Shown: one piece after another, positions 1-6,338 of the stretch
How the letters are laid out: each line of letters starts with the position of its first letter
Numbering within the stretch: the first letter of the stretch is position 1
From: an uncultured Oscillospiraceae bacterium
Lineage (GTDB): Bacteria > Bacillota > Clostridia > Oscillospirales > Acutalibacteraceae
Assembly (NCBI GenBank): GCA_900539855.1
Contig: UQDO01000048.1
Span: 1 to 11,962 of the forward strand
Direction of reading: 5' to 3'
Length of the DNA: 11,962 nucleotides
Notes under the pieces: model-generated
Database searches by the model: none
Told to the model about the DNA's origin: nothing
The model's input: the letters and a program-made list of their open reading frames with translations, nothing else
Made by a program: the position numbers and the translations under genes

Positions 1-46
1 AAAATGCCCTTCCAGGGCTTATTCAAGCCTCCGGCTTTGCCGGAGG
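1..46 (-). terminator. Tandem hairpins after the ImmA-like gene, probable terminator
   Basis: Read on the minus strand after the stop codon at 59, there is first a perfect 8-bp hairpin (arms 39-46 and 28-35, CCTCCGGC/GCCGGAGG, 3-base loop). A second, 5-bp hairpin follows (arms 14-18 and 6-10, GCCCT/AGGGC) and runs into ATTTT at the window edge. The second has the look of an intrinsic terminator. Its U-tract may continue outside the window. The first hairpin has no U-tract of its own. Confidence 0.6.
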
Positions 47-58
47 TTGTGACTTTAA

Positions 59-604
59 TTATACATTGCCAAAGCTGCCCGGAATGTTGTTTTTAAGAAA
101 ATCCGCAGTGGCGGCAGTAGGTATATTGATATTGTAGCCCTTACGCTTCAGTATACGGAACTTAAAATCAAGCAGTTCTGCCGGGACGTATAGTTCCTCT
201 GCGATGCAAAAGAAGGATTTGTCGCGGTCGCTCAAAAGCTCAAACAATTCGTCGTCAGGAATGACAAGCTCTGCCGCAAACAGGTTTGCCTCATATTCAG
301 TAGGCACAACGCGGTCAAACAGTTCCGTCTCCTGAAATCCGCGTATTGCTGCCAGATTGCCGTGAAGAACGGCGTGCCCCAATTCATGCGCGCATAATAT
401 TCTGCGTATTACCGTACACGAACTGGTATTTATAACTATATTTTTTATACGCGACTGATAATAATAGAATGCTTTTATATATGTGCCGAGATCCTTATAA
501 TAAATGTGGATATCCATCGCTTTGCAGATCTCAAAAGGGTCTCTTGAGTCATATTTTTCGGTAATGCTGTTGATCTTTTTGCAAATGAGTTCAATGTTTG
601 ACAT
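59..604 (-). CDS. ImmA/IrrE family zinc metallopeptidase
   Basis: This 181-residue protein carries the ImmA/IrrE signature: a gluzincin-type HELGH motif at residues 73-77, followed by a Glu-rich EYEANLFAAELVIP stretch at about 103-116, where E103 or E105 should be the third zinc ligand. Family members are cytoplasmic proteases that cleave a partner XRE repressor, as ImmA does to ImmR in ICEBs1. The expected partner is the gene immediately upstream on the same strand, 124 bp away. The ATG at 604 is preceded by a good GGAGGA ribosome site (610-615). Length is normal for a stand-alone family member. There is no signal peptide or membrane segment. The family call is firm. That its substrate is the neighbouring repressor is inference from gene order, and the trigger, such as DNA damage or a peptide signal, cannot be read here. 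Confidence 0.9.
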   Translation of the reverse strand: MSNIELICKKINSITEKYDSRDPFEICKAMDIHIYYKDLGTYIKAFYYYQSRIKNIVINTSSCTVIRRILCAHELGHAVLHGNLAAIRGFQETELFDRVVPTEYEANLFAAELVIPDDELFELLSDRDKSFFCIAEELYVPAELLDFKFRILKRKGYNINIPTAATADFLKNNIPGSFGNV

Positions 605-608
605 TTAA

Positions 609-615
609 TTCCTCC
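609..615 (-). promoter_or_regulatory. Ribosome binding site of the ImmA-like gene
   Basis: GGAGGAA on the minus strand lies 4 bases before the ATG at 604. It sits directly next to a leader hairpin (621-655), so folding of the leader could influence access to it. Confidence 0.6.
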
Positions 616-620
616 GCTGA

Positions 621-655
621 ACATGCTTATAAGACCGCACGGGCGGCAAGCATGT
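621..655 (-). other. Leader hairpin upstream of the ImmA-like gene
   Basis: Inverted arms ACATGCTT (621-628) and AAGCATGT (648-655) are an exact 8-bp match. They enclose a second pairing, CCGC (635-638) with GCGG (643-646). There is no U-run after it on the minus strand, so it does not look like a terminator. It ends 5 bases upstream of the ribosome binding site and may be a processing or translational control element. A short palindrome, CAGAAATTCTG, lies nearby at 667-677. Confidence 0.4.
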
Positions 656-705
656 GAACGCTGTGACAGAAATTCTGCTCTGCCACACTTAAGCTTATGT
701 TCTTG

Positions 706-734
706 TTTATAATATACCCGGTAATGTCCTACAA
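706..734 (-). promoter_or_regulatory. Possible internal promoter for the ImmA-like gene
   Basis: On the minus strand, TTGTAG (734-729) is followed after 17 bases by TATAAA (711-706). The -10 box is a 5/6 match and the -35 box only 3/6. It overlaps the stop codon of the repressor gene and would give a leader of about 95 bases containing the 621-655 hairpin. Co-transcription from the repressor promoter is equally possible. Confidence 0.3.
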
Positions 735-1178
735 AGCAGATTTTGACCTGCCTGCACGTTTTTTTGAGGAGAACTTATTTCTTGCCTCCCGTTTGGATTC
801 CAGATAAATTTCGGCGATGGACTGAAAAAACAATTCCTTTCCTTCGTCGTTTAGCTCGCCGCCTGCAAAGAGCGCAGTTGCCCTTGAAATCAATTCGGAT
901 GCCTCTTTGGTACCCCGGCTTCCGAATTCGGATTTCGCATGAGCGACAAAGGCATCGTACGCCGACTCCGGAGCATCGTCGCAGCCTTCACTTAACAGAT
1001 AATTAGCCGAAACACCGAGTGCGTCGGCAATTTTGCGAAGATTACTGCTTCTCGGCAACATGCCGGTCTGTTCATATGTGTAAAGTGAGCGTTCGGAAAT
1101 TCCTGTCATTTTCGCTAACTGGCTCTGTGACAGATTCAAGGACAGGCGAATATCCTTTAATTTTTTGCCAAATGCCAT
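729..1178 (-). CDS. XRE-family helix-turn-helix repressor
   Basis: This 149-residue protein opens with a typical XRE/Cro-CI helix-turn-helix at residues 5-62. The segment LSQSQLAKMTGISERSLYTY (17-36) contains the turn and the start of the recognition helix. The remainder (about 70-149) is a low-similarity, partly charged tail ending in a Lys/Arg-rich stretch, with no recognised ligand domain. Start ATG at 1178 has an AAGGGG ribosome site 6 bases upstream. Paired with the downstream ImmA-type protease, it resembles ImmR/ImmA repressor-protease modules of integrative elements and phages. It probably represses the divergent gene at 1324 and perhaps itself through the AGTTAT/ATAACT sites at 1226-1289. 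The fold is certain from sequence; target sites and protease sensitivity are inferred. Confidence 0.9.
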   Translation of the reverse strand: MAFGKKLKDIRLSLNLSQSQLAKMTGISERSLYTYEQTGMLPRSSNLRKIADALGVSANYLLSEGCDDAPESAYDAFVAHAKSEFGSRGTKEASELISRATALFAGGELNDEGKELFFQSIAEIYLESKREARNKFSSKKRAGRSKSAL

Positions 1179-1215
1179 AAAATTCCCCTTTTTAACAAAA
1201 AATTCTAAATACTTG

Positions 1216-1244
1216 TTGACAAATTAGTTATTCTGCATTATAAT
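1216..1244 (+). promoter_or_regulatory. Consensus sigma-A promoter for the zinc-ribbon gene
   Basis: TTGACA (1216-1221), a 17-base spacer and TATAAT (1239-1244) match both hexamers perfectly at ideal spacing. Transcription should start near 1251, giving a leader of roughly 73 bases before the ATG at 1324. A fully consensus promoter usually needs a repressor, which fits the divergent XRE gene. Confidence 0.85.
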
Positions 1245-1291
1245 AAGTGCAAATAACTTCCGATTAGCATTTTATCAAAGAATATAACTTC
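1226..1291. promoter_or_regulatory. Candidate operator sites for the XRE repressor
   Basis: Three copies of a shared core are visible: AGTTATT at 1226-1232, its inverse AATAACT at 1252-1258, and ATAACTTC at 1284-1291 (also present at 1253-1260). The first two form an inverted pair with similar flanks (CTGCA against TGCAA). Site 1 lies in the spacer of the rightward promoter, site 2 overlaps both predicted start points, and site 3 lies in the spacer of the leftward promoter. Binding would block both promoters. Which protein binds is inferred. Confidence 0.5.
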
Positions 1292-1297
1292 TGTCAA
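1269..1297 (-). promoter_or_regulatory. Promoter for the XRE/ImmA pair
   Basis: On the minus strand TTGACA (1297-1292) is followed after 17 bases by TAAAAT (1274-1269). The -35 is perfect and the -10 is a 5/6 match. Start of transcription is expected near 1262, which leaves a leader of about 84 bases before the ATG at 1178. The promoter faces, and its transcript crosses, the rightward promoter at 1216-1244. Confidence 0.8.
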
Positions 1298-1323
1298 GTG
1301 GGATTTTAGTGAGGAGCAGGCAA

Positions 1324-1521
1324 ATGGAAAAACAAGTATTTACGGCAAGTTGTCCTATATGCGGCAGGACACTGTTTAAGGGCTCTCCCGAATCTTACAT
1401 TGAGGGCGGATGCCCGAAATGCAACAGCTATCTGTATATACAGTATACGACAGCAGGGGTACAATCCAAGGTGGCTGAAAAAACCGATAAAATAAAGAAT
1501 TACGTTATGCCGAAGAGATAA
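1324..1521 (+). CDS. Small four-cysteine zinc-ribbon protein, Com-like
   Basis: This 65-residue protein carries two CPxC knuckles, C10/C13 and C30/C33, in a CX2C-X16-CX2C arrangement. This predicts one bound zinc in a ribbon fold similar to the Com-type small regulators of phage. The tail is lysine-rich and could contact nucleic acid. I chose ATG 1324 because GAGGAG (1311-1316) sits 7 bases before it. An in-frame GTG at 1309 has no such site and would overlap the Shine-Dalgarno. The gene is transcribed alone from a consensus promoter shared, face to face, with the XRE/ImmA pair, and ends at a strong terminator. It is therefore the probable output of that switch. A nucleic-acid-binding or regulatory role is inference from fold and context only. 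Confidence 0.75.
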   Translation: MEKQVFTASCPICGRTLFKGSPESYIEGGCPKCNSYLYIQYTTAGVQSKVAEKTDKIKNYVMPKR

Positions 1522-1547
1522 GTTGAACTTGTTGAGATATCAAGATG

Positions 1548-1598
1548 AACCTGGCAAACAGTTGTGAGATACAACTGTTTGTCAGGTTTTATTTTTTT
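1548..1598 (+). terminator. Strong intrinsic terminator after the zinc-ribbon gene
   Basis: Eighteen-base arms at 1548-1565 and 1571-1588 pair with a single G-U exception around a 5-base loop. They are followed by TTATTTTTTT. This separates the switch module from the seven-gene operon downstream. Confidence 0.9.
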
Positions 1599-1608
1599 GA
1601 TTTTAATC

Positions 1609-1639
1609 CTGACAGCAGATGTCATAGTTAGGTTATAAA
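1609..1639 (+). promoter_or_regulatory. Possible promoter of the seven-gene operon
   Basis: CTGACA (1609-1614) and TATAAA (1634-1639) lie in the only gap between the terminator and the first operon gene. The boxes are 5/6 matches each, but the 19-base spacing is long (18 if TTATAA is taken), so this would be a weak or activator-dependent promoter. The short space leaves little room for any other site. Confidence 0.4.
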
Positions 1640-1653
1640 CTGATCACAAAGAA

Positions 1654-1659
1654 AGGAGG
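1654..1659 (+). promoter_or_regulatory. Strong ribosome binding site serving a TTG start
   Basis: AGGAGG at 1654-1659, within a longer purine run, lies 7 bases before TTG 1667. No in-frame ATG occurs until well past the helix-turn-helix, so this site decides the start of the first operon gene. Confidence 0.75.
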
Positions 1660-1666
1660 GGGAGCT

Positions 1667-2029
1667 TTGGGAACTGCCGAACGTAGGAAAGAATTGATTC
1701 GTGTACTTTGCCGCAGACGGCATGATACTATCAAAAATTTAAGCTATCAGTTCGGCGTTTCCGAAAGAACAATTCTGCGTGATATAGAGGCGCTCAGCCT
1801 GACCGAACCTATTTACACACAATGCGGACGGTACGGCGGTGGCGTGTACATAGACAAGGAGTACATACCCGATCGGATGTATATGAAGGACAACGAACTT
1901 GCAGTGCTTAAAAAACTGATGAGGCAGGCGCATGACCGATCGGTCTGCGATCTGTCAGAGCGCGAATATTCGTTGCTTGACTCTATAATTTCACAATACA
2001 CAAAACCACAGAAAGGAACAAATTTATGA
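1667..2029 (+). CDS. DeoR-type HTH regulator without effector domain
   Basis: This 120-residue protein begins with a winged helix-turn-helix of the HTH_11/DeoR kind: the segment TIKNLSYQFGVSERTILRDI spans residues 23-42, followed by a GRYGGGVY wing (54-61). YafY-like relatives continue into a WYL ligand-binding domain; here the protein stops soon after the DNA-binding part, leaving only a short helical tail. Translation starts at TTG 1667. Its stop codon overlaps the next start codon as ATGA, so it is translationally coupled to the nucleotidyltransferase. As first gene of the operon it is probably a local autoregulator. Without an effector domain it may act constitutively or through a partner protein. 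No operator could be assigned. Confidence 0.75.
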   Translation: MGTAERRKELIRVLCRRRHDTIKNLSYQFGVSERTILRDIEALSLTEPIYTQCGRYGGGVYIDKEYIPDRMYMKDNELAVLKKLMRQAHDRSVCDLSEREYSLLDSIISQYTKPQKGTNL

Positions 2030-3102
2030 AAAAGGAAGAAAAAGAATTATTCAAGGCTTTATGCAGCTTCAAATCCGATAGATTTGACGACAGCCTGCTT
2101 GCATTTGCGACACCTGCCGTTTTGGGCAATCTGTTTTTTAACCGCATGCACGGTGTGGCATACGGAACACTTTCAAAGCACGGTCTGCTTGGCAAGGTCA
2201 ACCGCGAGTTCAGAAATTCGCTTTTTATCGGCTACAACCAAGGCATAGAAAGAAACCGCAGCTTTTATTCATGTGTGGAATATGTCGGAAACATATTGGA
2301 AAGCAGCGGCTGCAGATACGCTATGCTCAAAGGGGCTTACCTCTGCAGGCTTTACCCCAGGGGCTACCGTACATCAAACGACATTGACATTTTGACAGAG
2401 CAAGGAAACGTGACCGACATAGCAAGAGCACTGGAGAGCGCAGGCTTCGGCAGGGGATACATCCGAAACGGAGAATTTGAGCCTGCGACCAGGCGCGAGA
2501 TAATAGAATCAAAAATGATGAGGGGGGAGACGGTACCGTTCATAAAGGAAGTAGGTCTTGAGGGGATGCGTTTCTTGGAGGTTGATATCAATTTTTCGCT
2601 GGATTACAAGCCCAATGACCGGGATCTGCCCGGCAAAATGATAGCCGGCTCTAAAATCAGGAAAATAGATGATTTCAGTGTCAGAACACTTAGGCGCGAC
2701 GATTTCTTCATTCATCTTTGCGCGCATCTTTACAAAGAGGCGACCACGCTGCCGTGGGTCGAAATGATGCGCGATATGACAATGTATAAATATATGGACA
2801 TATATATGCTACTCAGCGGTGCAGACAAGGACATGACCGACCGGATATTTGAAAGGGCAAGGGAGCTGTCGTTGGAGAAAATGTGCGCGTTCGCAATAAT
2901 CCAGACGGCGGCACTGTTCGATTTTGATAATGTCCACGCGCTGTCTGCTGCCCGGGACATCTTAAAGGATGACCTTAAGTTCATAAATACAGTTGTCTCA
3001 CCGTCTGAGCACAAAACCTATGTGTACCGGGAAAAGGATGTCGAAAAACGCTTCTTCTCCGACAACAGAAGAGCATTGTTAGAGGAGGTTGGGATACAAT
3101 GA
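2026..3102 (+). CDS. NTP_transf_5-type nucleotidyltransferase
   Basis: This 358-residue protein fits the uncharacterised nucleotidyltransferase family NTP_transf_5 of the polymerase-beta superfamily. Visible signs are YAMLKG (98-103), then RTSNDIDIL (115-123) with the metal-binding pair D119 and D121, and a later FLEVDINFSL (183-192) in which D187 is the likely third acidic ligand. A conserved FIHLCAHLYKEA-like helix follows at 228-239. Relatives occur in polysaccharide, lasso-peptide and other biosynthetic clusters, but their substrates are mostly unknown. It could transfer a nucleotidyl group to a small molecule, sugar or protein. Start ATG 2026 overlaps the preceding stop by 4 bases, with AAAGGA upstream. 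The adjoining kinase gene overlaps its end by 4 bases, so the two are likely made in matched amounts. The fold is well supported; the reaction substrate is unknown. Confidence 0.75.
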   Translation: MKKEEKELFKALCSFKSDRFDDSLLAFATPAVLGNLFFNRMHGVAYGTLSKHGLLGKVNREFRNSLFIGYNQGIERNRSFYSCVEYVGNILESSGCRYAMLKGAYLCRLYPRGYRTSNDIDILTEQGNVTDIARALESAGFGRGYIRNGEFEPATRREIIESKMMRGETVPFIKEVGLEGMRFLEVDINFSLDYKPNDRDLPGKMIAGSKIRKIDDFSVRTLRRDDFFIHLCAHLYKEATTLPWVEMMRDMTMYKYMDIYMLLSGADKDMTDRIFERARELSLEKMCAFAIIQTAALFDFDNVHALSAARDILKDDLKFINTVVSPSEHKTYVYREKDVEKRFFSDNRRALLEEVGIQ

Positions 3103-3740
3103 AAAAATTAAACATGCGGCAAAACGATACAAAGGGCTTTCTGTTCACCTTTTGCGGACTTGACGGATGCGGAAAATCGACCATGATAAGAAAGCTTACG
3201 GGCGACCTCAGAAATGAATACGGCATTTTTCTGACAAGGCAGCCGACCGACGCCGTGCGAGGGTCCGACATCTTCAGAACATACATGGACTGCCCGGATC
3301 ATTCGGCTTATGACTACCGCAGCCTTTCGCTGCTTGCGGCAAGCGACAGGCTGCAGCATGGCAGCAAGGTAATAGAGCCGCATATGCGGCAGGGAGAGGT
3401 TGTGATAAGCGACCGGTATTTTTACTCGTGTCTTGCAAACTTAAGAGCCAGAGGATTTGAGACGGACGACTGGATATATGAAATATCAGAATCGGTCGTA
3501 AAGCCGGATGCGGCGTTTTTCTTTGACGTGCCGGTCGAGGTCGCAATAGGACGTGTACGCAGTCGCGAGGCAGAGAAGAACCGGTACATTGATATGGAAT
3601 TGCAGTACAGACTGCGTGATGAGTATATCAATATCTGTCGGGAAAACGGCGGAGTGCTGATATCTACCGAAATTCCGCCGGAGGACAGCTATGCGCTGGT
3701 CAAAAAGGAAGTAGAAAGGGTGTTGAATAATGGACATTGA
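3099..3740 (+). CDS. Thymidylate-kinase-like P-loop kinase
   Basis: This 213-residue protein has a textbook P-loop GLDGCGKST (20-28), a RQPTD segment (48-52) where thymidylate kinases have an EPT-like motif, SDRLQH (82-87), the DRYFYS motif (105-110) and a basic lid region near RVRSREAEKNRYI. Length and order match the dTMP kinase family, which moves a phosphate from ATP to a nucleoside monophosphate. Its position between a nucleotidyltransferase and an acyl carrier protein makes a dedicated role more likely than housekeeping dTMP synthesis. The substrate may be a nucleotide made or used in this pathway, or an unrelated phosphate ester. ATG 3099 is preceded by GAGGAGG (3082-3088) and overlaps the previous stop. 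It overlaps the ACP gene by 11 bases. Confidence 0.75.
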   Translation: MKKLNMRQNDTKGFLFTFCGLDGCGKSTMIRKLTGDLRNEYGIFLTRQPTDAVRGSDIFRTYMDCPDHSAYDYRSLSLLAASDRLQHGSKVIEPHMRQGEVVISDRYFYSCLANLRARGFETDDWIYEISESVVKPDAAFFFDVPVEVAIGRVRSREAEKNRYIDMELQYRLRDEYINICRENGGVLISTEIPPEDSYALVKKEVERVLNNGH

Positions 3741-3984
3741 AGAAAAAGTAAAGGAAATACTGTTTGAACTTTCCGGTGAAGAGATAAAGGATACGGAAAT
3801 CTCGCTTACAGATGATCTGGCTCTTGACAGCCTTACAATGGTGACGCTTTTAATGGGAATAGAGGACGAATTTCTGATAGAACTCGAAGAAAAGGACATG
3901 AACCCATACGATCTTACCACTGTGCAGGACTGCATAGACCTTGTAGAAAGGTATGTCGGTGACAGCAATGAAAAAAAGAGTTGA
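3730..3984 (+). CDS. Acyl carrier protein
   Basis: This 84-residue acidic protein has the size and helical pattern of a discrete acyl or peptidyl carrier. The motif LALDSLTMV (30-38) marks Ser34 as the phosphopantetheine attachment site, so an unlinked 4'-phosphopantetheinyl transferase must prime it. The sequence EDEFLIELEE after it matches helix III of ACPs. It sits just before a BtrH-like protein and an AMP-forming ligase, so it most probably holds the acyl or aminoacyl group activated by the ligase. No fatty-acid synthase genes are nearby, so a fatty-acid housekeeping role is unlikely. The start codon lies inside the kinase gene (11-base overlap), with GAAAGGGTG upstream. Confidence 0.88.
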   Translation: MDIEEKVKEILFELSGEEIKDTEISLTDDLALDSLTMVTLLMGIEDEFLIELEEKDMNPYDLTTVQDCIDLVERYVGDSNEKKS

Positions 3985-5005
3985 GCTGCCGATTTTAAAG
4001 CCTCTATACAGCACATATCATTATCAGGGCTCATGCACCGCGGTATTGCGGAACAATCCGACGATTAAAAACTGGTTCCTTAATAATTCCATGATCCTGT
4101 CATGCAACAGGAGCTTTCTTGGCGGCTATACCACTCCGGAAATAACCGTTTTGCAGTCGAATTTTTATGACTGCCCCTATATAGAGAAAATAATGGTATC
4201 AACCGAATTTGCAAAGGGGTATATCAATCCGATAATAAGGGCAATGCTCGATAAAGGCATTTATGTGGCTTTCAGCAATGTGGACGATTATTATATCGAG
4301 GGCAAAAGCTGGTATAAGGAACGCCATTTCAGCCATGACGGCCTTTTGTGCGGATACGACCGGAACGATAAAACATACTGCATGTACGCTTACGACAGCA
4401 AATGGATGTACCGTAAATTCTGGACGCCGCAAAGCGGCTTCAATAAAGGAATGTTTGCCATGCGTAAGCAGGGATCGTTCACTTATATTGCCGGACTGAG
4501 GGTAAAGGAGGATAAAATTGAGTTTTCGCCCGAGACCGTCTTAGAAAAGCTAAAAAAATGCATTGGCTCCGATCTTGAAAAGTACCCGTTTAGCGGCGTG
4601 GGGAATGTTTACGGAATGGTCGTTCATAAATATATTTCCGAATATGTCATGCGGCTTTACAGAGGGGATATCCCTTATGAACGCATGGATCGACGCGTTT
4701 TCCGCGTTATCTGGGAGCAGAAGGTCGTGATGCTCGAAAGAATTATAAAAATCGAGCAGGTAATGGGCTTTGATAACAAAATAAGCACCATGTATGCTCC
4801 GCTTGTGAAAGATGCTGATCTGCTGCGGATGCTGTATGCATCGCATCACATGAAACGCCGGGATTCATTGCTGCCGGTCATCTCAAAAAAACTGATTGAG
4901 CTGGACACAAAGGAACGCGTGGTACTGACCGAGCTTATCGAAAAAATGGAAAAGGAGTTTGAAAAAAATGCTGTGGAGCTTTCTCAAAAACAGGATGCTA
5001 AATAA
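3968..5005 (+). CDS. BtrH/papain-like putative acyltransferase
   Basis: This protein of about 345 residues has an N-terminal half resembling the papain-like domain of butirosin BtrH and related proteins from peptide and aminoglycoside clusters. BtrH moves an aminoacyl group from a carrier protein onto the product. Features are a possible nucleophile in QGSCTAVL (C23), a NWFLNN segment (35-40), VDDYYI before a histidine-rich loop (RHFSHDGLLCGYD, H120/H123), and an acidic residue in AYDSKW (D143). The C-terminal half is helical and charged, with no recognised domain. C23/H123/D143 as catalytic triad is my reading, not proven. I chose ATG 3968, with GGTGA 5 bases upstream, over ATG 3953, whose nearest purine run is only 1 base away. 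It overlaps the ACP gene by 17 bases, which supports a shared task. Confidence 0.55.
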   Translation: MKKRVELPILKPLYSTYHYQGSCTAVLRNNPTIKNWFLNNSMILSCNRSFLGGYTTPEITVLQSNFYDCPYIEKIMVSTEFAKGYINPIIRAMLDKGIYVAFSNVDDYYIEGKSWYKERHFSHDGLLCGYDRNDKTYCMYAYDSKWMYRKFWTPQSGFNKGMFAMRKQGSFTYIAGLRVKEDKIEFSPETVLEKLKKCIGSDLEKYPFSGVGNVYGMVVHKYISEYVMRLYRGDIPYERMDRRVFRVIWEQKVVMLERIIKIEQVMGFDNKISTMYAPLVKDADLLRMLYASHHMKRRDSLLPVISKKLIELDTKERVVLTELIEKMEKEFEKNAVELSQKQDAK

Positions 5006-6338
5006 CCTTGACAGGAAAATATGCGAAAGCAGTGCAGAGATGACGTTTGAGGACGCCGTGATCTTTGCGGAAGGGTTTGCAAAGGAATTAAGAGGAACCG
5101 AATGCTGCGCTATACTCTGCAACTCCGAAATGGCAGCAGGTATTGCCCTGCTTTCATGCTTCGCGGCAGGCGTCACGGCGGTGCCGCTGTCATACCGGTA
5201 CGGCAGGGCGCACTGTGAAAAAATACTGAAGCTGATAGGTCCCGACGCGATCATAACCGACAACAGCGGAGAGATAGAGGTCGTACATATCGAAGATCCT
5301 GAATATACAGAGCCCAAGGAGCATCCTGCGCTTATTATGTGCACATCAGGTACAACCGGTACCCCGAAAGGCGCGATGCTGACCGAGAAAAACATCGTCA
5401 CCAATGTTTCTGATATTGCCGCCTATTTTAATATACAACGCGGCGATACGATACTGATAGCGAGACCGCTTTATCACTGCGCGGTGCTGACCGGCGAGTT
5501 TCTGACGGCTCTTACAAAGGGCGCCGATATAAGGTTTTATTCCGGTGCGTTTGATCCTGTAGCCATGCTGAAGCTTATAGATATGTACAAGGTGACCGCA
5601 TTCTGCGGAACGCCGACGCTGCTCAGAATGATGGCGCGCTTAAAAAAGGACTGCGGCTCATTAAGGCATATATCGGTCAGCGGCGAATGTATGAGCAAGG
5701 AGGTCGGCAGACAGATAGCCGAAGCCTTTAAAAGCAGTGAAGTATACCACATCTACGGTCTTACCGAGGCGTGCCCGAGGGTATCATACCTGCCGCCAAA
5801 TAAATTTTCGGAATACCCTGATTTTGTCGGTGTTCCGCTGAAATCGGTGTCGTTAAAAATAATTAATAAAGACGGCGAAAAGGTGAAAACCGGAGAGGTG
5901 GGTGCTCTGTGGATAAAGGGCGATAATATTATGGCAGGGTACTATAACGCCCCCGAAAAGACGTCAGAAGTTTTAAAAAACGGCTGGCTTTGCACCGGAG
6001 ACCTGGCTGTGCAGAATGCTTCGGGATTTTTGAAGATAATGGGCAGAAGCGATGACCTCATAATCAAGGCAGGCATGAATATCTATCCTCAGGAGATAGA
6101 AGGCACTTTGAAGCGCGACAAAAGGGTCAAAGAGGTACTGGCGTCAGGCAGCCGGGATGACGCTCTCGGCACCGCGATAATCCTTACAATAGCCGGAGAT
6201 TTTAAGGACACGGCAGAGGTAAGAAAGCTCTGTAAGGAAATGCTGCCCTCATATGCCCTCCCTTCAAAGATACATTTGGTAGACTCGATCCCCAAAAACG
6301 GTTCGGGCAAGATAATAAGGAGGAAGCAAAATGACTGA
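4968..6338 (+). CDS. AMP-forming acyl/aryl ligase (ANL superfamily)
   Basis: This 456-residue protein has all core adenylation motifs: TSGTTGTPKG (126-135), YGLTEA (263-268), TGDL (343-346), the hinge region around GRSDDLIIKAGMNIYP (359-374) and the C-terminal GSGK with catalytic K448. It should activate a carboxylic acid with ATP and pass it to a thiol. The ACP two genes upstream is the natural acceptor, though CoA is possible. The protein is shorter than many acyl-CoA synthetases (usually above 500) and lacks an obvious fatty-acyl-AMP-ligase insertion. Its substrate cannot be told from the pocket by eye. ATG 4968 is preferred because AAAGGAG (4951-4957) lies 10 bases before it; the in-frame TTG at 4959 is only 1 base from that site. 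It overlaps the previous gene by 38 bases. Confidence 0.88.
   Translation: MLWSFLKNRMLNNLDRKICESSAEMTFEDAVIFAEGFAKELRGTECCAILCNSEMAAGIALLSCFAAGVTAVPLSYRYGRAHCEKILKLIGPDAIITDNSGEIEVVHIEDPEYTEPKEHPALIMCTSGTTGTPKGAMLTEKNIVTNVSDIAAYFNIQRGDTILIARPLYHCAVLTGEFLTALTKGADIRFYSGAFDPVAMLKLIDMYKVTAFCGTPTLLRMMARLKKDCGSLRHISVSGECMSKEVGRQIAEAFKSSEVYHIYGLTEACPRVSYLPPNKFSEYPDFVGVPLKSVSLKIINKDGEKVKTGEVGALWIKGDNIMAGYYNAPEKTSEVLKNGWLCTGDLAVQNASGFLKIMGRSDDLIIKAGMNIYPQEIEGTLKRDKRVKEVLASGSRDDALGTAIILTIAGDFKDTAEVRKLCKEMLPSYALPSKIHLVDSIPKNGSGKIIRRKQND

Noticed and set aside
59..1521. Complete integrative element or prophage
   Set aside because: Only the repressor-protease style module is present; no integrase, excisionase, relaxase, capsid gene or attachment repeat was seen in the window.
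3099..3740. Housekeeping thymidylate kinase (tmk)
   Set aside because: Family motifs match, but the operon context of specialised enzymes makes a dedicated substrate more likely, so no gene symbol was given.
3486..4034. Open frame of 182 codons on the minus strand
   Set aside because: It crosses the kinase, ACP and BtrH-like genes in antisense; its Ser-rich translation looks like a shadow of real coding sequence.
4968..6338. Fatty-acyl-AMP ligase of polyketide or lipopeptide type
   Set aside because: Motifs are those of the wider ANL superfamily; the protein is short and no characteristic insertion or condensing enzyme is visible.
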